This document shows positions 35,701 to 42,228 of a stretch of 64,000 bases of DNA, piece after piece (positions within the stretch are counted from its first letter, which is position 1; each line of letters opens with the position of its first letter). The position numbers and the translations under genes are program-made. This DNA comes from Mytilus edulis (taxonomy: Eukaryota > Mollusca > Bivalvia > Mytilida > Mytilidae), in contig NC_092353.1 of assembly GCF_963676685.1 (NCBI RefSeq), positions 11,247,734 through 11,311,733 on the forward strand, in the 5' to 3' direction. The notes under the pieces were generated by a model, which did not search any database, was not told the DNA's origin, and worked only from the letters and a program-made list of their open reading frames with translations.

Positions 35701-36741
35701 TACGAAATATCTATAAAATGACAGTATTGGAATATGGATGTGCAAGGTTATTCTCAGATATCTGACCAATTATCTCCCAAATAACCATAATATAAAAAAC
35801 TATATGTCATCTGTATGGCAATCTAGGAGCATACCATATACCGTCAAGTAAGGATAGCAAGTACTTTGATTTTAGATTGTTTTACGTAATTTCGATCGTT
35901 TTTTCGATCAATGGCATATTAATATTAATAATATTCTGTAAAATAACTCTTTGATATTTAATGTATAAATAATATGAATTCATCCTATCTAATTTCATAC
36001 TTCTTTGAAGAATTAATTATGAACCTAAACCAATTCTACGCGACACATGGCAGTACTTTAACTTAAAATGCGAAAGTCATAATAATCTTTCGACGTATAT
36101 GAATATAGTTGTACGTTAACTTTTATCTACGATGTCAATAATTGTATCAAAATCTAGTATTTGAACTAAATATTTGTACTGTTCTAGATTTTTGTGATCA
36201 TTGTATTAACTTTGACAGGATAAAAATTTGTTCACGATAATCCCGTTCACTGAAGTTGTGGAAGGATAAATGAACATTTAGATATTTGTGTACATTTTTT
36301 CTATCTTAAACTAATTTAAACACCAGGGTTTACTTATGCAATCTTTAAACTGGATGGCATTGTGATCGTCCTATATGCAGACTGTTGTGTAAAATATTTG
36401 TTAAATGGCAAAACTTGAATTTTGCTATATTTTCAACAAAAAATTTCCTATAAACATTTAGTATTTGTAGCCACCCTTAAACCTAATAAACTCTTTCGAA
36501 GATTTTTACCAAAACGTTCGTTTCTATCAATAATGTATGCCTCTTAAATTATTTTTCGTGTGTAATATATACCGAGTTTTTCAAAATATGGAACTTGCAT
36601 TATCTTTACAATTAGTAGAACAGGTAAGCACTAATGATATGTGTAAGTAATTTTAGTCATAAGTTTTCCCAATAGATACTAACCTTCTGAATAAATGTAA
36701 CAGAACGAAACGAAGACGAGAGCTGTGCTGTAAATGTTCAT
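17691..36741 (-). CDS. Secreted multidomain Kazal-type serine protease inhibitor, 24 coding exons (about 959 aa)
   Basis: Joined exons (listed separately) give 2880 nt including the stop. The protein has an N-terminal signal peptide ([19 protein letters not shown]) and then 22 cysteine-rich units of about 42 residues. Each unit reads C1-x-C2-x7-C3-x10-C4-x3-C5-x(6)-C-x3-C6-P-C, the non-classical Kazal spacing known from leech tryptase inhibitor, plus two extra cysteines flanking C6, so usually eight per unit. The hallmark P-V-C-G-x-D-x-x-T-Y-x-N-x-C is present in most. Each domain spans an exon junction: one exon gives C1-C5, the next gives C6. By alignment the P1 residues along the chain are R,R,T,H,K,K,K,K,E,L,K,K,K,K,K,A,L,L,K,S,K,S, so trypsin-like targets should dominate. 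Intron 1 is phase 1, all later ones phase 2. It resembles genes labelled 'dipetalogastin-like' in molluscs. Targets are inferred. Confidence 0.9.
18101..18232 (-). CDS. Kazal gene exon 23, divergent last domain
   Basis: 132 nt. It reads [19 protein letters not shown], then [20 protein letters not shown] and FAAC. Spacing is C1-x2-C2-x8-C3 as in exon 21; G after C3 is A and T-Y is T-F. P1 by position is S, so inhibitory activity is doubtful. Confidence 0.85.
18405..18550 (+). repeat. Dispersed mussel repeat in intron 22/23 region flank
   Basis: CCTGTACCAAGTCAG, ATATGACAGTTCTTGTCCAT, TTTGATTTTGCCATGTGAT and GAGTTCAGTATTTTTGTGAT occur in the order I remember for a common mussel repeat. It lies in the last long Kazal intron (18233-19499). 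Confidence 0.5.
19130..19325 (-). repeat. Dispersed repeat with ACGCGCGT core, copy 1
   Basis: It is the reverse complement of the element at 29880-30040. Shared parts are GGTACCAGG/CCTGGTACC at one end, ACGCGCGTCTGG, GACTCATCAGTGA and TTTGGCACAACT at the other. It lies within a Kazal intron. Confidence 0.7.
19500..19625 (-). CDS. Kazal gene exon 22
   Basis: It reads [18 protein letters not shown], then [19 protein letters not shown] and LAGC. P1 is K. Donor is GTACGT, weaker than the others. The acceptor (TAATTAAG) lacks a strong pyrimidine tract. Confidence 0.85.
20868..20996. mobile_element. 129-bp MITE with CAGTGG...CCAG-type ends and 5-bp target duplication
   Basis: Left end CAGGGGTGCATCCAG, right end complement CAGTGGTGAATCCAG. 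AGGTG stands immediately outside both ends (20863-20867 and 20997-21001). The interior contains GGGGGGCTCC and CATTCAAATGCATTGAT, shared with the truncated copy at 8473. It lies in the Kazal intron between exons 21 and 22. Confidence 0.8.
21185..21316 (-). CDS. Kazal gene exon 21, divergent domain
   Basis: 132 nt. It reads [19 protein letters not shown], then [20 protein letters not shown] and FAEC. Spacing is C1-x2-C2-x8-C3, one residue longer on each side of C2, as also in exon 23. The P-V-C is Q-V-C. P1 by position is S, less certain because the loop is longer. Confidence 0.85.
22172..22303 (-). CDS. Kazal gene exon 20
   Basis: 132 nt. It reads [20 protein letters not shown], then [19 protein letters not shown] and QADC. 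The linker between CPC and C1 is five residues. P1 is K. Confidence 0.9.
22790..22865 (-). repeat. Degenerate 3' end of the dispersed mussel repeat family
   Basis: TATGAGACAACTATCCACC is the recognisable remnant of the GAGACAACTCTCC segment of the family. It is intronic. Confidence 0.4.
23214..23339 (-). CDS. Kazal gene exon 19 (leucine P1)
   Basis: It reads [18 protein letters not shown], then [19 protein letters not shown] and QAGC. P1 is L. It differs from exon 18 at two residues. Confidence 0.9.
23513..23624. repeat. Direct tandem duplication of 53 bp (offset 59 bp)
   Basis: ATTATGACA(G/T)AGTTCAAG followed by TTATCAAAATTAAACGAAAG and ACTGATATAACAGAT occurs at 23513-23565 and again at 23572-23624 with one change. 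It is intronic. Confidence 0.85.
23816..23941 (-). CDS. Kazal gene exon 18 (leucine P1)
   Basis: It reads [18 protein letters not shown], then [19 protein letters not shown] and QAGC. P1 is L. It is a close paralogue of exon 19 (recent pair). Donor is GTGAGT. Confidence 0.9.
25036..25161 (-). CDS. Kazal gene exon 17 (alanine P1)
   Basis: It reads [18 protein letters not shown], then [19 protein letters not shown] and VASC. P1 is A, suggesting an elastase-like target. Confidence 0.9.
25950..26075 (-). CDS. Kazal gene exon 16
   Basis: It reads [18 protein letters not shown], then [19 protein letters not shown] and MAGC. P1 is K. Confidence 0.9.
26209..26250 (-). pseudogene. Truncated Kazal exon relic between exons 15 and 16
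   Basis: It keeps an acceptor (TTACAG) and about 40 nt of the exon's 5' part (AAATGTAGGAATAACTTGCA, then ATGGAAAG), then breaks off. The rest of the domain and the donor are gone. The DNA just beyond it matches intron text near 28250-28285 (AAATCGAATGCC...ATAGTTATT), pointing to a deletion within a duplicated exon-intron unit. Confidence 0.75.
26728..26853 (-). CDS. Kazal gene exon 15 (edge of tandem block)
   Basis: It reads as exon 14 with CLC for CVC, V before P-V-C and MAGC for VAGC. P1 is K. Confidence 0.9.
27048..27173 (-). CDS. Kazal gene exon 14 (tandem-duplicated block)
   Basis: It has the same amino-acid sequence as exon 12. P1 is K. Confidence 0.9.
27362..27487 (-). CDS. Kazal gene exon 13 (tandem-duplicated block)
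   Basis: It differs from exons 12 and 14 by CIC for CVC, V for A before P-V-C, and Y-D-N for Y-G-N. P1 is K. Confidence 0.9.
27676..27801 (-). CDS. Kazal gene exon 12 (tandem-duplicated block)
   Basis: It reads [18 protein letters not shown], then [19 protein letters not shown] and VAGC. P1 is K. The protein sequence is identical to exon 14. Confidence 0.9.
28026..28151 (-). CDS. Kazal gene exon 11 (leucine P1)
   Basis: It reads [18 protein letters not shown], then [19 protein letters not shown] and AAGC. The loop C-T-L-E-Y is the same as in turkey ovomucoid third domain, so elastase/chymotrypsin/subtilisin-type targets are plausible. P1 is L. Confidence 0.9.
28641..28766 (-). CDS. Kazal gene exon 10 (acidic P1)
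   Basis: It reads [18 protein letters not shown], then [19 protein letters not shown] and TAGC. P1 is E in an otherwise conserved loop, so the target class should differ from that of its neighbours. Confidence 0.9.
29547..29672 (-). CDS. Kazal gene exon 9
   Basis: It reads [18 protein letters not shown], then [19 protein letters not shown] and MAGC. P1 is K. Confidence 0.9.
29875..30040 (+). repeat. Dispersed repeat with ACGCGCGT core, copy 2
   Basis: It begins AAAGGTACCAGGATTATAAT, then CCAGACGCGCGTTTCGTCTA, GACTCATCAGTGACGCTCAT and ends with GTGCCAAATACGGCTAA. It is the inverse partner of 19130-19325. It sits next to the pseudo-exon at 30151-30279 in the exon 8/9 intron. Confidence 0.7.
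30151..30279 (-). pseudogene. Decayed Kazal exon copy between exons 8 and 9
   Basis: It is clearly homologous to the PPPC-type exons ([16 protein letters not shown] in frame, acceptor intact), but carries a 4-bp insertion near 30199-30202 just before C3. That shifts the frame to an early stop. The donor GC/GTAAGT has become CCCATG. It cannot contribute to the protein and is presumably skipped. A dispersed repeat lies about 110-270 bp away (29880-30040). Confidence 0.85.
30463..30588 (-). CDS. Kazal gene exon 8
   Basis: It reads [18 protein letters not shown], then [19 protein letters not shown] and MAGC. The conserved proline before V-C is leucine. P1 is K. The acceptor (CCAATAG) has a short pyrimidine tract. 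Confidence 0.9.
30934..31059 (-). CDS. Kazal gene exon 7
   Basis: It reads [18 protein letters not shown], then [19 protein letters not shown] and LATC. P1 is K. Donor is GTGAGT. Confidence 0.9.
31104..31216. repeat. Inverted repeat (about 50-bp arms) in a Kazal intron
   Basis: The left arm CTACTGACCCCCTACG...AGAGGGTTAGTAAAATC is matched by the complement of the right arm, CTACTGACCCCTTCGG...AGAGGGTGAATAAAATC. A related stretch, ACCCCCTATG...TTACTAACC, lies at about 31327-31350. It is probably the remains of a small hairpin element. Confidence 0.65.
31966..32091 (-). CDS. Kazal gene exon 6
   Basis: It reads [18 protein letters not shown], then [19 protein letters not shown] and MAIC. The reactive loop C-P-K-I is the one closest to leech tryptase inhibitor. 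P1 is K. Confidence 0.9.
32810..32935 (-). CDS. Kazal gene exon 5
   Basis: It reads [18 protein letters not shown], then [19 protein letters not shown] and RASC, with standard spacing. P1 is H. It is rich in basic residues before C2. Confidence 0.9.
33335..33460 (-). CDS. Kazal gene exon 4
   Basis: It reads [18 protein letters not shown], then [19 protein letters not shown] and HARC. C1 and C2 are separated by two residues, not one. The usual G after C3 is A and the T-Y is P-Y. P1 is T. Donor is GTATGA, a weaker site than its neighbours. Confidence 0.85.
33958..34080 (-). CDS. Kazal gene exon 3
   Basis: 40 codons: [17 protein letters not shown], then [19 protein letters not shown] and IAGC. 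The linker between CPC and C1 is one residue rather than three. P1 is R. Its sequence is the parent of, or sister to, the pseudo-exon at 35385-35489. Acceptor TGATAG, donor CTA/GTAAGT. Confidence 0.9.
34947..35052 (-). CDS. Kazal gene exon 2: atypical first domain lacking C1 and C5
   Basis: It reads [12 protein letters not shown], then HRGGGRV, then [12 protein letters not shown] and RAKR. C2, C3 and C4 are kept with normal spacing. C1 (position I) and C5 (position R) are both replaced; in Kazal domains these two pair, so one whole disulfide has been lost together. P1 is R. Phase 1 in, phase 2 out. Confidence 0.85.
35385..35489 (-). pseudogene. Decayed Kazal exon copy in intron 1
   Basis: It matches exon 3 (33958-34080) along most of its length and into the adjoining intron (both continue into AT-rich text with ATAATTGGCA or ATAGTTGGCA). 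Indels destroy the frame around CKGF and CGDDGK, and the donor side is lost. It lies upstream of exon 2, so either the duplication placed a copy there or an ancestral domain once preceded exon 2. Confidence 0.8.
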
Positions 36742-36756
36742 TTTAATGATAGCTGC
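36684..36756 (-). CDS. Kazal gene exon 1: start codon and signal peptide
   Basis: Coding runs from ATG at 36741 to 36684 (19 codons plus 1 nt). The hydrophobic core [13 protein letters not shown] fits a secretory signal. Donor is CAGAAG/GTTAGT. A TTTTGCAG acceptor lies 15 nt upstream of the ATG, so a non-coding leader exon precedes it. Confidence 0.85.
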
Positions 36757-36958
36757 CTGCAAAATTAAGAAAATCATTTATCAAACAATTTCAATTTCTA
36801 TAATATTCGATGAAAAATTTGTTTTTGAACAAGTTAGTATTTTCCAATAAGGAGAGATGGTTTCAAAAATGCCTAAATCTTTATTTGATTCAATCTCTGT
36901 CAGAAGCCACATACCAGTAATAATAAGAACAAATATATAATACACTAACAACACTTAC

Positions 36959-37105
36959 AAACTATAAGTTAGTATTTGTTTCATAAACAAATATTGAGAT
37001 GTGGTATTTTATCTAACACAGCGTTGACATTATTGAAAATGAATGTATGTTTAAGATTTCTTTGTGTTGTTAAATGGCTGTCTCTATGATCCACACTAAA
37101 CTCGT
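36959..37105 (-). other. Possible non-coding leader exon of the Kazal gene
   Basis: A consensus donor (GTAAGT, complement of 36953-36958) lies 197 bp upstream of the acceptor before the ATG, and a TATA-like stretch is about 150 bp further up. The boundaries are inferred from signals only. Confidence 0.25.
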
Positions 37106-37124
37106 GTCTCCATTTATTAACAGA

Positions 37125-37137
37125 ACATATATAAGCA
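37125..37137 (-). promoter_or_regulatory. TATA-like box, possible Kazal gene promoter
   Basis: The complement reads GCTTATATATGTT, about 30 bp upstream of the proposed leader exon. AT-rich DNA makes chance matches frequent, so this is weak support. Confidence 0.2.
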
Positions 37138-37277
37138 CTCATATTCCATAAAATATAAATAATTTTTTTTCCATTACAATGTGAAGGAATGTCATAAATA
37201 CTCCTTCATATTAAATGGATAGAAATTTATTCATGAATCCTATAATATAAGAACTCATATGCTTTTTATTGAACATA

Positions 37278-37440
37278 GGAATAAAGATATGTGGTTTGTG
37301 TACCAATGAGACAACTCTCAACTCAAGTTCACAATGTTTAAAAAGTTAACAATTATAGGACAAAAAAAACGACCTTCAATACGCAGCATTGGCTCACGCC
37401 GATAGACACCTATGGTCTTCTAATCTTTATAAAAATCGAG
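37278..37440 (-). repeat. Dispersed mussel repeat, 3' part
   Basis: ATGTGGTTTGTGTACCAATG, AGACAACTCTCAACTCAAG, AATTATAGG and ACGACCTTCAATACGCAG parallel 58027-58165 in the same orientation. Confidence 0.6.
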
Positions 37441-39740
37441 AATCGATGAACACTTATGAACGACATCAACAATAGACAACCACTGAAAAGGTTTTTGACG
37501 TAGCACAATATTATACAAATGCAGAAGATTTTAATGTTTAAACACCATAACATAAAACGGTAGTATACCATTTTAAAAAGACACACAATAAAATATCAAT
37601 ACATGTGTTTTTATTACATTCAATCAAGATACAGAACTTGCTTAGTCTTCTTGGTTTTTATTTAATGTTCTCCTTAATATCTTTTAACTACACGTATTCA
37701 ACAATGAGCAAATCCAAAACCACATGGCAAGCTATGTTCTGCTATTTACATTTATTACAAATAACCGATCAGGGACATAATCAAATGTATTAGACTATTA
37801 GAGTAAGAGGCTTAGCGTTTGATGATAGTTTAGTTAGAAAACATAAACGACCCACCTGTAAACACTTACTTAGTAAAAAAAAAACCACCAAAACAAACAA
37901 AACAAACATACACAAACAAACACAAAAAGACAGTTTTGCATTTTAGTCGAAATAGGAAACGTTTTGACCTATAGAAAGATTTCTTTTGTTTTATTTAGAT
38001 ATTTTACTACCATAGTTTAGTACGTCGGAAACTAATCACTTTTAACATCTTGAAGTACGAATAAGTAGATTGAAAATAAATCCTTTTGCAATGTGTAACT
38101 TACAATAGAAATAGATTGGGGTAAACTCCTGTGAGATAGGAACGAAATAACTTACAAACGTATGTAGGATTATATATTCTTTAACAAAAAGTAAAATAAC
38201 AAAAATAATGAACTCCGAGGAAAATTCATAACAATAGACAGATATCTACAAAATATCATGTCTATATCGAAATCTTTCCCAGTTAATAACTGCCCTTTAA
38301 AGCCATGTATCCTATTACGTGATCCGTTTAATACTTGACCTAGACATTTAAATACAATGCATATGAACAGTTATTTTTTTTACTCATCACTTCTCCCTAC
38401 TTCAATCAATACAATAATGAAACAAACTGAAAATACAAATTGTCTCTTTTAAACTTTAAAACATTTATTATATCAATAAATTACTGAAACCTAATTAATC
38501 AGAAATAAAAAGTTAAGTTTTGAAATTAAAGTGAATTGTGGAAACCATATTCATAAAAAGTATATTATATGATTTTGAATAAGCTTTGTCATTCTGTTAC
38601 ATAGAAGTTCGATATTTGCATGTTTTGTTTTGTCCCTAAAATCAAGGGGAATGATGAACCAAAAACACATAACATACCTATTGAAATAAAAAAATAATAA
38701 TCTTAAAATCTACATTACCTTAAACGTAATTGTCAGTCCTCCAAAGACTGTATTTTATATATGATAATGATATTTTGTCCATATCTTCAAAAACAATTAT
38801 CCAAACCATGTTCGAAAAAGTACATTTTACTTACAGTGTTAACACAACTAGGTACTTCAAATAAGCCTAAAAGAAAAAAAGATACAAAAAATCGCACATG
38901 TTAAGAACTAACCTCTTATAATATTTATCATAAATGTGTAAAATATTCAAAAATTATTGACACATTATATATTCTTAATAGTTAATCCTACTTTATCTGC
39001 CTGATTTGTTAGCCCGTTAGTTTATACCACAAAAGACTTGCTACAGATGTTCGAAATGAGAAAGTCAAGATTTAACTTGTGAATGAATGCTTTACACTGT
39101 AGATAATAGATAAATGATCAAACAGTGGAAATAAAGAAAAATTGAACTGCAAATAAAAAAAAAATAATAACCAGTATGACAGTATTGTCTAACATCCTAT
39201 GATTTACACAAAGATAGGTATGAATTGTCTTAGAAATATTCTTTTTAATACAATGATCAGTCAACCATACTCCTACATCACCCCGACTAAAACAATATGT
39301 TTTATCGTAGGGCACTTTTGACACTGTATTACATTTAAAATGTATAGTAGATAACTTTGTACCGGACCAGCTTGTTACACATTTTTCCGAAATGTTATAT
39401 GATTTGTGATGAAACGATGCCGTGAAATGATTCAAAGTAATTCTTCGCAACGCTTTTTTAAAATTTATCCTGAATTTCCAGGAGATGCACAGGTAGATAC
39501 TTTGTTCGAGAGATAAATATGTACATGATGTATTTATCATTTGTCATCAGCTTTCAGTTACAGTTCAGTTATATCGGTACTCTATGGCTTTGTCTTTTTG
39601 GTTCTAATAAAAGTTCTTTTTGTGCTTCGTGTCGATTTGATGAGGAAGCCATTTTAAAAGGATTTTTAAATTGTTATAATGTTGATCTGTTACATAATTG
39701 TCCAAGGTTAGAGGGAGATTTGCACATGTTGAACCACGCT
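37441..39740. other. Intergenic AT-rich DNA upstream of the Kazal gene
   Basis: No coding region is recognised. A 140-codon open frame at 39118-39540 (minus) lacks similarity and sits in low-complexity sequence. Undetected leader exons of the Kazal gene could lie here. Confidence 0.35.
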
Positions 39741-39747
39741 ACACTCA

Positions 39748-40000
39748 GTTAGTGCCTGCATGTCCAGGATCTGCAGTTCAGTGATTGTATATGTTTTTCA
39801 TTTTTTTTTTGTGTTATTAATGGGGCCGTTAGCTTTTACGTCGTTTAAATTGTGTCACATCTTGTTATGTCGCAGTCTGTTATAGCTGTCATTACGGTAT
39901 TGTTTTTTGTATATTAATGAAGACAGTATATGACCTATAACAGCTTAAATTAATGTCGTATAGTCTCTGTTGGAAAGTTGTATTAAAACAGCAATATATT
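39748..40000 (+). repeat. Dispersed mussel repeat, diverged copy
   Basis: GTGCCTGCATGTCCAGGATC, CTGCAGTTCAGTGATTG, GGGGCCGTTAG, AATTGTGTCACAT and ATGACCTATAA follow the same order as at 40500-40745. Confidence 0.5.
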
Positions 40001-40499
40001 TCTTGTGTTTTCCGTATGCTTCTTATATTTTTCTAATCACACACTTAATGCAAGTTTCAAACTAGTTAAAAACGCCACATTCTGTACGTGTAACAAAGTA
40101 ACTATCATCATACCTGTAGAAGATCAGAGGGATTACAATTTAAGCTCTTGTGATTTATAACATCTATTCAGACGGACTTATAGTACTGACCATAATAGGA
40201 GAATTGGTCAGTCAGACAATACCTACCACACATTATCTATCTATGTTGAAAGCTGACACAAGAGCAGTTTATTGTATTAAGATAACGATATAATGCAACA
40301 CCACATGTCGCTTATCTCAACAGAGGGTTTAAGAATATAATTTCTAAGACTCTCTGACCATAGGACGGTAACTCCGAGGCGGGGAATGAAGTATTGAACT
40401 GAACAACTATACAACACTTGTTGTTAATATGTACTGGTACTAAATCATTATGTTTTAAAACTCTTACGATGATCTAGTTTTGCAATAGTGCTACATATG

Positions 40500-40745
40500 T
40501 GCCTGTCCCAAGTCAGGAGCCTGTAAATCAATCAGTAGTTTTCATTATTTTATACATCATCAGGCCGTTAGTTTTCTCTTAAATTGATTTACATTTGTTA
40601 TTTCGGGGCCTTTTGTTTATACCTGACAATATATATATTCGTGTTTTCTCGTTGTTTGTACGATTGCCTATTATTGTTAATTTTTAGTGTAAATTGGTCT
40701 AATGTTGTTGCATTGGCAAGTATATCACATCTCCTGATTTTCATA
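40500..40745 (+). repeat. Dispersed mussel repeat, long copy
   Basis: GCCTGTCCCAAGTCAGGAGC, CAGGCCGTTAGTTTTCTCTT, AATTGATTTACAT, CGGGGCCTTTTGT and GCATTGGCAAGTATATCACA are in family order. It is almost full length but diverged. Confidence 0.65.
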
Positions 40746-42228
40746 TTATGACAACGCTGCATGACATTTATTTCTTTTATATTTATTTTGCATTTTTGAG
40801 GGAAGAAAATATTTCATTTAACGCCAATTTCCGTGATATTTAAAATTGATATTGAAATTTAGAAGTTTTCAATTTAGGTTTTAGATAGGTTTTGACCATT
40901 AAACTGTCTATTATTTCGTGTCCTATACATCCTACTTATAAACTTATAAACATAGACATTCAAAGAAAGAAAACAAGTAAAAATCAAAATCGCACAAAAC
41001 ATTAGGAAGATGATATTATATAACACATCTGTTGTTGAATAAAACAATGACGTAAGTATATATATTCAAACTGAAATTGTCTCACATAATTTGCATAGAA
41101 AGTAGACACATAAAGAAACATGAACATCATAAAATTCTTCGCACTGTATCAGCCTTATAACAAACAACGTGTAACAAGGTGACGTTTTATATTTTTCCTG
41201 ATTGAAATATTTCATCAAAATTAATCTTTTGACAGAATGAAATCAAATCAAAATGTAGTTATTGGTAGCCTCGGTACTTGTGTTTTTTTCCAGTATGCAT
41301 TGATATTGATATAATGTGTTAGTTGCTGACAGTTAACTCTCTTTGTGCATTCGACTGATTCAGGATAAGCTCTATTGATTACATACTTACTGTTCAGGGC
41401 GATGTCATGGTATAAAGAACAATGGATCAATGTAGAAGGAGGTGAGATTGTTTTCGAGCGAGGACTTTTACTTTTCCTTTGGTATCGTTCAACTCTCTTG
41501 ATGCACATTTCGATAATAAATTCTCAAATATATTTGAAAATTGAAAAAAAAACCTGCAAACGTGGAAAAAAAGTTACTGAATTACATCGTAACCATTGGC
41601 TAGCAAAGATGCCCCCAAAAAGACCAAGATGAAAGCCGAAAGTGGACAAAGATGATTAAAACATTACTCTTACATCCATATCTTAAATGTAGACTGGAAA
41701 TACAGTATATTCATACATTTAACTATTGGGATGTAATGACATATTTTACAAAATCAAGCTATCATTATTAATAACAGTACATTCACATAAATCGAAACTG
41801 TCAATACAATGGCAAAATAATAAAGATGAAGCAAAGAGAAGAAGATTTGGAAAACATTAAACTTAAAGCTTAACACAAAAAAATCCCTCCAAACTGGAGA
41901 TGCAACGAAAAGTTATGTTTTACTTGTGGAACACCTTGTTGTCGATGATCAATACACATGCATTCATTGATGTCATAATTAAGGAAGAGAGGACCGAAAT
42001 GTGGATACGAAACTGGAACATACATGTTATCATCTGTGACACAGATATTGTATAAAGATTAACCAATTCATACTGGCTGACGTAAACTGTCGAAGAGATG
42101 ATTTCAAAATTAACTACTTGAAATTCTTGAAACAGTAGTTTCCTTGTTATCAGTAACCTTTTACTAATATAAGGAAATTATAATAATGATAACAAATATC
42201 TCCGTGGCTACTGATAGAAACACTGTCA
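40746..42228. other. Intergenic stretch, no gene seen
   Basis: Complementary small frames at 41248-41508 and 41375-41632 mirror each other and include a repeat fragment (CCTTTGGTATCGTTCAACTC). The 5' part of the LINE at 42229 may begin here, but I cannot trace it. Confidence 0.35.

Noticed and set aside
36584..36760. Exon 1 of the Kazal gene as a separate small secreted peptide gene
   Set aside because: The reading ends at a consensus donor in phase 1, which fits exon 2 exactly; there is no in-frame stop of its own that would suggest a mini-protein.
39118..39540. 140-codon minus-strand open frame
   Set aside because: Low-complexity composition, no recognisable motif, no splice context, and no similarity that I know.
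41111..41175. ATG-AAC-ATC-ATA-AAA resembling the start of the Toll-like receptor signal exon
   Set aside because: After five codons the reading loses hydrophobicity and there is no donor site; coincidental.
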